From Porphyromonadaceae bacterium (GTDB lineage: Bacteria; Bacteroidota; Bacteroidia; Bacteroidales; Tannerellaceae), in NCBI GenBank assembly GCA_003517945.1, contig DOZP01000247.1:8167-24250 (forward strand): a stretch of 16,084 bases of DNA. The letters are read 5' to 3'. The notes under the pieces are model-generated. The model did no database searches, was not told the origin of the DNA, and saw only the letters and a list, made by a program, of their open reading frames with translations. Shown one piece after another: positions 1 to 8,074 of the stretch (position 1 is the first letter of the stretch; every line of letters starts with the position of its first letter). Position numbers and translations under genes: made by a program.

Positions 1-3000
1 GGTAGAGGTGGTGGTACCTCGGCGGATAAATTGGTAAAAGTGAACCGAAACACGGAGCCACCGGTAGGATTGTCGGCAACTTCCACTTTTCCTTTCAGGA
101 GATGTGCCAGGTTTTTGACCAGCGACAGACCGATACCTGTTCCGGTACCATCGTTTTTAGCCTGATAGAACGGGTCGAATATCAGCTTCTTTTGTTCATC
201 CGGAATGCCGCATCCGTCGTCTTCCACGCTAATCATGTAGGTATGGTCGGCTGTGCGCGCCAGCGTCATTATGATGCGGCTGTTGGTGAATTTGATAGCG
301 TTTGTCAATAGGTTTCCTATTATTTTAGTTAAAGCGTCCGAGTCCGATATCACCGGTAGTTTAGGTTCGTCCGGGGTATGGAGGATCAATTCAATTTTCC
401 GGTTTTGGGCAGTTTTGCGAAACCTTTCGTATAGCTCATTTATATATTCTTTCAGGTTGATATGTTCAGGTGTTACGTTGTAGTTCATAGAATCCATTTT
501 CCTGAAATCGAGCAATTGATTGATGAGAATACTGAGGCGGTCGCAATTCTTTTCGATAAGGTCCAGATTCTGGCGTGTCTCACGGCTACCATCTCCCGAC
601 ACAAGTATTTCTTCCAGAGGCGCTTTGATCAAACTAACCGGAGTTCGTATCTCATGGGCGATATGGGTAAAAAAGTTGATCCGCGACTTAACGGCCAATT
701 TTTCCTGTTCGTCCTTGTAGGCTTCAAGTTGTTGTTGCTGTCTTTTTTTGTTGCGTTTCTGATAATAGGTAAGTGTCAGATAGAGAGCGGTGAAGATGAG
801 TAATATGTAAATGAGACGCGCAGGTAGCGAAAGCCAGAAAGGAGGGAGTATCTCTATTTCAACATGTGTGCCTTCCTCGTTCCACACATTATTGTTGTTC
901 GAGGCCTTTACACGGAATACATAGTGGCCGGGCGACAGGTTTACGTAAGTAACGCTTTTATTGCTTCCGGCATGGATCCAGTCGTTGTCGGCACCTTCCA
1001 ACATATAGGCATATTGATTCTTGTTTTGTGAACGATAGCTGAGACTGATGTATGAGATACTTAGCGACGACTTGCTATAGGGCAATACAATGCGTTGTTT
1101 TTTGTTAAGCCGGCTATGGATCTCTTGTTCCAGGTCTTTGCTATGGTTGCCCAGCAGGCGAATACCGGTTATTTCAACCGGAGGCGTATGGTGGTTGCGC
1201 AGCAAAGTGAGTTGTTGGGGGTCGAAGCAGCTAAAGCCGTTAATACCGCCGAAGTAGAACTTTCCATTATGTGCTTTATAGCTCGATTTAAAATTAAACT
1301 GGTTGCTTTGTAATCCGTCTTCCTTATCGTACAGCGTGTATGCGGATGGGTTATTGATATCAAAACATACGATACCCTTGTTACAGCTTATCCAGAGGTT
1401 GCCGAATGCATCATCAAGTACTCCGTATATAACATTGTTGGGCAATCCGTCAGCTTCGGATATGTTGCGGAAACTATCGGTAAGATAATCATATAAAAAC
1501 AGTCCGTCTCCCTCACTCGTAAAAATCAGACGTTTCTGATTGTCAATGTAAATGCTGGTTAATTTGCTGCTGTGTATAGGATTCTCCGGCTCAGTTTGTT
1601 CATCATAACGTTTCCATGTATGGGTGTCGGCATCTAACCGAAGGACTCCCATTCCATAACCGGCGACCCACAGATGGCCTGTTTCATCTTCTTTAATATC
1701 GTATATAAAACCATGCGCTTCGGGTATGCGTATGAAACATTTTCTCTGGCGGTCGTACCGGTTGAGTCCAACCGGCGTACCGGCGTAAATATCGCCGTTG
1801 CGGGTCCGGTATAGAGAAAAGACACAATCATCATTCAATGTATATTCATCCTGCGAGTTCATGCGGTGGTTTATAAGTTTACCCGTACGGGTATTATATA
1901 CATCTATTCCGCGCGAGAAGGTTCCTATCCAGAGATCGTTGCCATCCAGTAATAATGCATGTGTATTGTGGTAGCTGGTTTTTATAGGTTGGGTGATGCG
2001 GTTGGTTTTCACTTCAAGGAAATTCACTCCGCCGTCTTCGGTAGCAATCCACATGTTTCCGTCACGGTCTTCACAGAACTGGCTCACGGCTTTGCCCGAA
2101 AGCATTCCGTGTTTTACGTCCGGAAAATAAGTTTCTACCGGCATCAACGAAGTATTGAGGTAATTGATACCGCCAAAGTAAGTTCCGATCCAGACACCGC
2201 CTTCCCGGTCGTTAGCGATGGAATAAACGTTCTGGTCGCTCAGGCTGTAGTGAGATTGCGATATGTCTATCCGGGTAACTTCGGTTGTTTCCGTGTCGAA
2301 AAGGTAAAGTCCGTCGTCCGAACCGATGAACAGCCGGGTGTTATCATATTGATAAATGGCGCGCACATGGGTTACATAGTAAGATTGGCTCCGTAGTCCG
2401 AGAAAAGAGGTTTGTTGATAGGACTGCTTGTTGTAAAATCGTATGCCGTCGGCCCAGGTGCCTAACCAAAGGTTCCCCCGCGTATCTTCGAGCATGCATA
2501 GCACTTCATTGTCGGAATTATCGGCAGCATGAAACAATCCGTCTACTGCTTCCAGTAAATTTGTCTGGCGGTTGTAGCGTAGTAATCCCAAACGAGTGCC
2601 CACCCATATAATGCCCGAACGGTCGCCATAAATCTTCCATGTAGCATTTTGTCCCAGATTGTAATGCATGAGTTCTACTTTGCGTAATTCTTCGGTTACG
2701 GGATTAAAAGTAAACACGCCCTGGTGCATGGAACCTATCCAGATGAGTCCGTCCCGATCCGTGTAAAGTGTATTTATTGCGCTAACCAGACTTGTCCCGT
2801 CGGTGGTTTTCCGGCGTATCAGGGTAAAGGTCTCATCCACCGTATTCATTACATACAGTCCTGCATCTGTGCCGATGTAGAATAGACCGTCTTTCCCTTC
2901 TATCATACTGCGGATAAAATTATTACCCAGGGAGGAAGAGTCGGCTGCGTCGTGCCGGAAGATGCGGAAACGAAAACCATCGAAACGGTTCAGTCCGTCT

Positions 3001-3176
3001 TTTGTTCCAAACCAGAGATATCCTTTTGAATCCTGTAGAATGCAGTAAACCGTATTTTCCGACAGGCCTTCATCTACCTGAATCTTTTTAAAATGAAAAT
3101 TGGTATGTTCTACTGCGGATAATTGCGGTAAAAGAATAAAGCATAAAAAGGTAAAAAATAGCCAACGTGTTTTCAT
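1..3176 (-). CDS. Hybrid two-component system (HTCS) sensor/regulator, 3' part cut by window edge
   Basis: Reading the minus strand from an ATG at 3176-3174 gives an open frame of 1058 codons that leaves the window without a stop. It starts with a signal peptide (MKTRWLFFTFLCFILLPQLSA). Residues about 25-655 are beta-propeller repeats of the Reg_prop type, with recurring motifs such as GYLWFGTKDGLNRFD, GLIWIGSMHQGV and GNLWISCNKGI. A Y_Y_Y domain follows at about 665-775, then a membrane helix near 780-803. The HisKA domain has its phospho-accepting His at about 841 (HIAHEIRTP). The HATPase domain shows an N box near 955 (GNLLTNAIKF), a G1 box near 986 (DDGCGIP) and a G2 box near 1008 (GTGTGIGLSL). 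All kinase motifs look intact. Family members normally continue into a receiver domain and an AraC-type helix-turn-helix, which would lie left of the window. It is divergent from the susC-like gene and probably activates that operon when a glycan fragment binds the periplasmic propeller. Confidence 0.95.
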   Translation of the reverse strand, partial: MKTRWLFFTFLCFILLPQLSAVEHTNFHFKKIQVDEGLSENTVYCILQDSKGYLWFGTKDGLNRFDGFRFRIFRHDAADSSSLGNNFIRSMIEGKDGLFYIGTDAGLYVMNTVDETFTLIRRKTTDGTSLVSAINTLYTDRDGLIWIGSMHQGVFTFNPVTEELRKVELMHYNLGQNATWKIYGDRSGIIWVGTRLGLLRYNRQTNLLEAVDGLFHAADNSDNEVLCMLEDTRGNLWLGTWADGIRFYNKQSYQQTSFLGLRSQSYYVTHVRAIYQYDNTRLFIGSDDGLYLFDTETTEVTRIDISQSHYSLSDQNVYSIANDREGGVWIGTYFGGINYLNTSLMPVETYFPDVKHGMLSGKAVSQFCEDRDGNMWIATEDGGVNFLEVKTNRITQPIKTSYHNTHALLLDGNDLWIGTFSRGIDVYNTRTGKLINHRMNSQDEYTLNDDCVFSLYRTRNGDIYAGTPVGLNRYDRQRKCFIRIPEAHGFIYDIKEDETGHLWVAGYGMGVLRLDADTHTWKRYDEQTEPENPIHSSKLTSIYIDNQKRLIFTSEGDGLFLYDYLTDSFRNISEADGLPNNVIYGVLDDAFGNLWISCNKGIVCFDINNPSAYTLYDKEDGLQSNQFNFKSSYKAHNGKFYFGGINGFSCFDPQQLTLLRNHHTPPVEITGIRLLGNHSKDLEQEIHSRLNKKQRIVLPYSKSSLSISYISLSYRSQNKNQYAYMLEGADNDWIHAGSNKSVTYVNLSPGHYVFRVKASNNNNVWNEEGTHVEIEILPPFWLSLPARLIYILLIFTALYLTLTYYQKRNKKRQQQQLEAYKDEQEKLAVKSRINFFTHIAHEIRTPVSLIKAPLEEILVSGDGSRETRQNLDLIEKNCDRLSILINQLLDFRKMDSMNYNVTPEHINLKEYINELYERFRKTAQNRKIELILHTPDEPKLPVISDSDALTKIIGNLLTNAIKFTNSRIIMTLARTADHTYMISVEDDGCGIPDEQKKLIFDPFYQAKNDGTGTGIGLSLVKNLAHLLKGKVEVADNPTGGSVFRFTFTNLSAEVPPPL

Positions 3177-3394
3177 AGCGTAAATATACAAATATCTGTC
3201 TATGTCTCCATACGATTAGGATTGGTTTGTGTAAAAAAATTAGTCAATAATGGTAAAAATGGGTCATGCTACGGCCCTGACTTGATTTTGCCTTTCTTTT
3301 GCTAATTTTTTTTAATGCTTACATATGAAGCCTTTGTACTTTTGGGGGATAGAATTTAATGATATGAGTTATTAACCTTTTTAAAACAGAACAC
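3177..3394. promoter_or_regulatory. Divergent intergenic region between HTCS and susC-like gene
   Basis: This 218-bp AT-rich stretch separates the regulator from the PUL operon and must hold the control signals of both. It contains a clear plus-strand -7 box (separate entry). Upstream of that box are short direct repeats: GTCA at 3243-3246 and 3263-3266 (20-bp period) and AATGG at 3249-3253 and 3258-3262. They could be half-sites for the AraC-type domain of the HTCS, but they are short and only suggestive. I see no convincing promoter for the HTCS gene and no long ORF. Confidence 0.6.
3337..3344 (+). promoter_or_regulatory. Bacteroides-type -7 promoter box for the susC operon
   Basis: TACTTTTG matches the Bacteroidetes housekeeping -7 consensus TAnnTTTG exactly. 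Transcription would start at about 3350, giving a leader of about 45 nt before the susC ATG. The -33 TTTG element is not at the usual distance; only TTTA occurs there, at 3311-3314. A weak -33 would fit a promoter that needs an activator such as the divergent HTCS. No strong Shine-Dalgarno precedes the ATG, as is usual in this phylum. Confidence 0.55.
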
Positions 3395-6300
3395 ATGTAT
3401 AAAAGAGCTTTATTTCTATTACTGGCATTTTGTTCATTCGTTGTCTATGGACAGGATGCACAAGTCAGAGGAACGGTGATCGATGAGTTGCGGGAACCCC
3501 TTCCGGGTGTAAGTATCAGTATTAAGGATACGAACAGGGGAACCAGTACCGATCTTAACGGTGACTATTCCATTTCAATTTCCCGGGGGCAGACTTTGGT
3601 CTTTTCTTACGTTGGATATGGTAAACAAGAAGTAATGTATGACGGACAGTCTCTTATAAACATTGAGATGAAATCGGACGACAAACTATTGGAGGAAGTG
3701 GTGGTGATCGGTTATCAGACGGTGAAAAAAGCGGATTTGACAGGCGCGGTTGCTGTTGTCGATGCGAAAGAGATGAAGAAAAGCGCAGCCGGGACAATTG
3801 TCAGTCAGTTACAAGGATTGGCTACGGGTGTAAATGTGCGCAGTACCGGACGTGCGGGTGAGGATGCCTCCATTCAGATTCGTGGAGTCGGTTCATTGAG
3901 CAACACGAATCCATTGTGGGTGGTTGATGGTATGATTACCGACCCCGGCGTGGATTTCAATCCTTCGGATATCGAATCGGTTCAAATCCTGAAAGATGCT
4001 TCGGCGGCGGCTATCTATGGTTCGCGCGCGGCTAACGGGGTGATTATTGTTACTACCAAGAGAGGTTCGGCAGGCCCGATGAAGGTAAATGTCAACGTAA
4101 AGGAAACATTTGAATGGAGTCCTAAATATGATCTGATGAATGCCTCTGAGTACATAAAGTATAATGACATTGCTTACAATGAGGCTATTAAAGATGGTAT
4201 TGCCACAGTAACAAGCACCCAGCAGCATTCGCAGTACGATACGAACTGGCAAGATGAAGTGTTAAAAACCGCGTTGGTGCAGGATTATAATGTTTCGCTT
4301 TCGGGCGGTAGCGAATCCGGCAGCTATTTTGTTTCAGCGGGTTATTACAATAATGATGGGGTGTCTTACGGCAACGAATTTGAGCGTTATAGTTTCCGTG
4401 TCAATACGCAAGGTAAGAAAGGATGGTTTTCTTTCGGTGAAAATCTGGCGTATTCGTTGACTAATACAGACCCTAACCAAACGAATACATACAACGACTT
4501 TCTGCGTATGATGCCTACGATCCCTATCTATGACGAAAATAATCCGGGTGGCTACGGCTATGGTGATGCTGCCAGGTATAATACGTTCGGTGTAAACCCT
4601 ATTGCACGGGAAGATTTGGAATACAGGCATTTCCGCCAGAACCGCCTGAACGGTTCGCTATGGTTGGAATTCAAACCGTTTGATTTCCTTTGGTATAAAT
4701 TCAATGGAGGTGTTGATCTTTATTTTTATGAAAATTCATGGTTTCGCGGTGAAGGAAACTGGACGCAGAATCAGGAGTATCGTGCACCGGAAAGCCAGAA
4801 AGCAAGAGATAATACATATAATATGTTAGTAGAACATACCTTGAACTTTAACAAGGATTTTGGTAAACACCATGTGGATGCTGTGGCGGGTACTACTTAT
4901 CAGCACCATGAGTGGGAAGGTTTGTGGGCTTCACGTCTGAACTTTCCGATGCTGAGCAATGGCGATTACCTGACCGTACTGAATGCCGGACAGAGCAACC
5001 AGATGAATAGCAACAATATCAGCGAAAACGCAATGATTTCTTATCTGGGGCGTATTAACTATATTTATGATGAAAAGTATTACCTGACAGGGACTTTCAG
5101 GCGTGACGGTACTTCCCGTTTATCAAAGGAGAACCGTTGGGGTAACTTCCCATCCCTGTCGGCAGCGTGGAGAATCTCGAACGAGGAGTTCTTTGAAGTT
5201 CCTTGGATTAGTGACCTGAAGATCCGTGGGAACTGGGGACGATTGGGGAACGCTTCGATTGGCGACTGGGACTATATCGGCACGATTAACCAAAGTATTG
5301 TAACCGTTTTTGGCGGGGCCGTTGTTCCGGGTTCCACGCAGGTAAAATTAGTGAATGCCGATCTTGTTTGGGAAACGAAAGAAACGGTGAATATAGGTTT
5401 TGATGCCGGTTTTCTGAATCAACGTTTGAGCCTTGGCGCCGAATATTACAATTCTAAGACGACGGATGTATTGACGGATATGCCGATTGCCATATCTACC
5501 GGTAATCAGGGGGGATCACCCAGGGCTAATGCCGCCAGTTTGCGTAATCGTGGCTTTGAGTTGTCCTTGGGTTGGAGAGATCAGGTGTCAGAGTTTAAAT
5601 ACAGCGCGATGCTGAATCTGACCACATTGAGCAATAAGGTAATCGAATTGGGATATGGTAAAGAAAACATCGAATCGGGACAGGGTAGAACCGAACCCGG
5701 CAGATCATTGGCTGAGTTTTATCTGTATAAAACAGACGGAATCTTCAAGACACAGGCAGATATTGATAATTATGTAACCAACAGCGGCGCTCCTATTCAG
5801 ATTAACGGGAAACGTCCGCAATTGGGCGATGTGAAGTATATTGACAAAGACGATAACGGGCAAATCACGGCAGATGATCGTGACTTCTGTGGCAGCCCAT
5901 GGGCGAAAATGCAATTGGCGCTTATTCTGAATGCCGAATGGAGAAATTTTGATTTCAGTATGATGTGGAACGGACAATTCGGTAATAAGATTTACAATGT
6001 GGCTCAGTGGCAGGGACGCTTGTTTGCCGACAACTCCAACTATATTCGTTTTAAGGGTGGTGAAGAACCTTATCAGGTAGATCCCAATTCCGATTCTCCC
6101 CGTATTATTTACGGTGATTCCCGTAACATGAAGGATGCGGACCGGTTTCTGGAAAACGGTTCTTATTTCCGTATGAAGAATTTGTCGATCGGATACAACT
6201 TTAAAAAAGATCTGTTGAAAAACGTAGGTATTGAAAATCTTCGATTGTTTGCTACGGGCAGTAACCTGATTACGATTACAGGATATTCCGGCCTTGACCC

Positions 6301-6397
6301 TGACTTTGTAAATACGAATATCTGGAACAGTGGAACAGATGCTTTTGCATACCCCAATACCCGTTCTGTTATGTTCGGTCTGGATTTGACTTTTTAA
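3395..6397 (+). CDS. SusC-like TonB-dependent outer-membrane glycan transporter
   Basis: This 1000-residue protein is predicted to import oligosaccharides across the outer membrane with its SusD partner, powered by TonB-ExbBD. It has a signal peptide ending near YGQ (residue 20). A carboxypeptidase-regulatory-like beta-sandwich follows at about 22-95 (VRGTVIDELREPLPGVSISI). The TonB box lies near 100-108 (EEVVVIGYQ). The plug domain at about 115-225 carries the family motifs IQIRGVGSL, PLWVVDG and ILKDASAAAIYGSRAANGVI. The remainder is the 22-strand barrel and ends in an aromatic residue (LDLTF). A calcium-loop-like segment, DKDDNGQITADDRD, lies near 812-826, as in many SusC proteins. There is no N-terminal extension of the kind used to signal to anti-sigma factors, which agrees with control by the HTCS. 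Length is normal for the family. The stop is followed after 20 bp by the susD-like start. The cargo cannot be read from the sequence; arabino-oligosaccharides are inferred from the enzymes. Confidence 0.96.
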   Translation: MYKRALFLLLAFCSFVVYGQDAQVRGTVIDELREPLPGVSISIKDTNRGTSTDLNGDYSISISRGQTLVFSYVGYGKQEVMYDGQSLINIEMKSDDKLLEEVVVIGYQTVKKADLTGAVAVVDAKEMKKSAAGTIVSQLQGLATGVNVRSTGRAGEDASIQIRGVGSLSNTNPLWVVDGMITDPGVDFNPSDIESVQILKDASAAAIYGSRAANGVIIVTTKRGSAGPMKVNVNVKETFEWSPKYDLMNASEYIKYNDIAYNEAIKDGIATVTSTQQHSQYDTNWQDEVLKTALVQDYNVSLSGGSESGSYFVSAGYYNNDGVSYGNEFERYSFRVNTQGKKGWFSFGENLAYSLTNTDPNQTNTYNDFLRMMPTIPIYDENNPGGYGYGDAARYNTFGVNPIAREDLEYRHFRQNRLNGSLWLEFKPFDFLWYKFNGGVDLYFYENSWFRGEGNWTQNQEYRAPESQKARDNTYNMLVEHTLNFNKDFGKHHVDAVAGTTYQHHEWEGLWASRLNFPMLSNGDYLTVLNAGQSNQMNSNNISENAMISYLGRINYIYDEKYYLTGTFRRDGTSRLSKENRWGNFPSLSAAWRISNEEFFEVPWISDLKIRGNWGRLGNASIGDWDYIGTINQSIVTVFGGAVVPGSTQVKLVNADLVWETKETVNIGFDAGFLNQRLSLGAEYYNSKTTDVLTDMPIAISTGNQGGSPRANAASLRNRGFELSLGWRDQVSEFKYSAMLNLTTLSNKVIELGYGKENIESGQGRTEPGRSLAEFYLYKTDGIFKTQADIDNYVTNSGAPIQINGKRPQLGDVKYIDKDDNGQITADDRDFCGSPWAKMQLALILNAEWRNFDFSMMWNGQFGNKIYNVAQWQGRLFADNSNYIRFKGGEEPYQVDPNSDSPRIIYGDSRNMKDADRFLENGSYFRMKNLSIGYNFKKDLLKNVGIENLRLFATGSNLITITGYSGLDPDFVNTNIWNSGTDAFAYPNTRSVMFGLDLTF

Positions 6398-6417
6398 CTC
6401 ATAAATTGTTTGATAAC

Positions 6418-7992
6418 ATGAAAAAAATATATGGATTATTGATCGCAAGTACCTTGATGTTGGGTACCGGATGTGATTCGGGTTTGTTGGATATAGAAAA
6501 TCCGAATGAAGTAACTAACACCACCTATTGGTTGTCGGCAGACGATGCCCAGGCCGGGGTAAATGCCTGTTACAGTTTCTTGTACAAGGAAGGAACCTGG
6601 ATGCGTTGGCTCTCTTTTCGTTACGATTTGACATCAGATGAAGGCTGGAGTTCTTCTCCCTGGATTGAATTAGGCGACTGGACCCGGTTTTTGTATAACA
6701 ATTACAATTTCTATGAAGGCAACAACGTACATTGGGAACATTGTTATGTAGGTATTTTCCGTTGCAACCAGGTATTGAAAAACGTTCCCGGTATCGAGAT
6801 GGACGAAACGTTGAAAAACCAGGCATTGGCCGAAGCCTCTTTCCTGCGTGCCCTGTGGTATTTCCAGGTTAATTTGTTGTGGGAAAAAGGAACGCTGATT
6901 CTGGAACCTCAGGACGCCAACTATATTCCGTCGGATGCTTCGGAAGCGGAAATCTGGGAGCAAATAGAATCCGACCTGCTATTTGCCAGGGACAATTTGA
7001 AGGAATCGTATGACGCTGCCAATCTGGGACGTGCTACGAAAGGAGCCGCTAAGGCATTGCTGGGCAAAGCATATATGCAGCAAGGTAAATTTGCAGAAGC
7101 GAAAGCCGAATTGGAATGGTTGATCAGCAGGGAAAATGCATTATATGGACTTATCAGTAACCGCGAAGACAACTTTACCCACCTGGATGAGAACAATAAA
7201 GAAGGTATTTTTGAAATTCAGTTCTCCGATGTGAATAAGGGAGGTACCGGCAACGATGCCAGCATGGCATTCGGTTTCCAACGTACGCAATTCTACGCGC
7301 CGAGTGGTATTGGTTGGGGCGATGGTAAGGCCCGTCGCTGGTTGGTAGATGAATTCCTGAAAGAAAAACGTGCCGACGGACAGAACGACCTGCGCTTGTA
7401 CGCCAGCATTCTTTATCGTGGTTTTTCGGAAGATTTTCCGGAACAACCGGTTAAGTATTATGGTGTCGAAAACGCTGACTGGAATGATAGTTGGGGAACA
7501 GACCCGGAAGATTGTTACATTCGTAAATACAACACGTCCTATTATCGTGATGTAGAAGATTATTATGCACCCAACAATTATCGCATCATGCGTTATGCCG
7601 ATATTTTAATGAATTATGCGGAATGTATTGTCGAAACGGGAGGAACTCCGGCAGACGCAGCCGTCCATGTAGACAAAGTGAGAGAACGTGCGGGCATGTC
7701 AAAACTGGCAGACAGTCAATGGAGCGATTGCTTAAATTCCAAAGACGCTTTTATGAAACGTTTACAGATTGAACGCACATTGGAACTTTGTTTCGAAGGC
7801 TGGAGATGGGCTGATCTGAAACGTTGGGGATTACTGGATGCACAGGCCGGTATTGATGAATTGAAGGCGCGCGACAGAGATTTTGATAATTTCAGAATCG
7901 GAAAACACAGGCGTATGCCTATTCCGACCATTGAGGTTGAAATCAGTACGGTAGATGACGTGCCTCAGCTTACTCAAAATCCTGCATATTAA
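6418..7992 (+). CDS. SusD-like surface glycan-binding lipoprotein (RagB/SusD family)
   Basis: This 524-residue lipoprotein is predicted to form the lid over the SusC channel and to capture glycan at the cell surface. I chose the ATG at 6418 because it begins a typical lipoprotein signal, MKKIYGLLIASTLMLGTGC, with the lipidated Cys at 19. An in-frame TTG at 6406 would only add MFDN. The N-terminal part has the family pattern LDIENPNEVTNTTYW. Helical TPR-like segments follow (ALAEASFLRALWYFQ, ATKGAAKALLGKAYMQQGKFAEAKAELEW). The C-terminal region contains the classical SusD segment RIMRYADILMNYAEC and the terminal hallmark ERTLELCFEGWRWADLKRWG. Length is normal. It lies 20 bp after susC-like and is surely co-transcribed with it. 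A terminator-like hairpin follows directly, so SusC and SusD may be made in excess of the downstream enzymes. Confidence 0.96.
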   Translation: MKKIYGLLIASTLMLGTGCDSGLLDIENPNEVTNTTYWLSADDAQAGVNACYSFLYKEGTWMRWLSFRYDLTSDEGWSSSPWIELGDWTRFLYNNYNFYEGNNVHWEHCYVGIFRCNQVLKNVPGIEMDETLKNQALAEASFLRALWYFQVNLLWEKGTLILEPQDANYIPSDASEAEIWEQIESDLLFARDNLKESYDAANLGRATKGAAKALLGKAYMQQGKFAEAKAELEWLISRENALYGLISNREDNFTHLDENNKEGIFEIQFSDVNKGGTGNDASMAFGFQRTQFYAPSGIGWGDGKARRWLVDEFLKEKRADGQNDLRLYASILYRGFSEDFPEQPVKYYGVENADWNDSWGTDPEDCYIRKYNTSYYRDVEDYYAPNNYRIMRYADILMNYAECIVETGGTPADAAVHVDKVRERAGMSKLADSQWSDCLNSKDAFMKRLQIERTLELCFEGWRWADLKRWGLLDAQAGIDELKARDRDFDNFRIGKHRRMPIPTIEVEISTVDDVPQLTQNPAY

Positions 7993-8001
7993 TAAACAAA
8001 G

Positions 8002-8041
8002 AAATGAGGATGTGTTCAATTACGGACACAACCTCATTTTT
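8002..8041 (+). terminator. Intrinsic-terminator-like hairpin between susD and the enzyme genes
   Basis: Arms 8002-8015 (AAATGAGGATGTGT) and 8026-8039 (ACACAACCTCATTT) pair over 14 positions with one A-A mismatch and a 10-nt loop. The right arm runs into five T residues (8037-8041). It begins 9 bp after the susD stop and ends 33 bp before the next start. No good promoter box follows, so it more likely acts as a partial terminator, or as a 3' mRNA-stabilising structure, than as a complete operon end. Confidence 0.75.
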
Positions 8042-8074
8042 CGCTGCATGAAGCAACTTTAAATCAACAATCGT

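Noticed and set aside
1959..2396. Plus-strand 145-codon open frame inside the HTCS region
   Set aside because: It is the antisense shadow of the beta-propeller coding sequence and has no recognisable protein features.
3189..3196. Minus-strand GATATTTG as a -7 box for the HTCS gene
   Set aside because: It mismatches the first consensus base, would leave a leader of only a few bases, and has no -33 partner.
3364..3375. Three-codon ORF (M-S-Y-stop) in the susC leader
   Set aside because: No ribosome-binding signal and no sign of attenuation structure; likely chance.
5705..6448. Minus-strand 247-codon open frame opposite the susC end
   Set aside because: Antisense to strongly conserved SusC/SusD coding sequence; composition is unlike a real protein.
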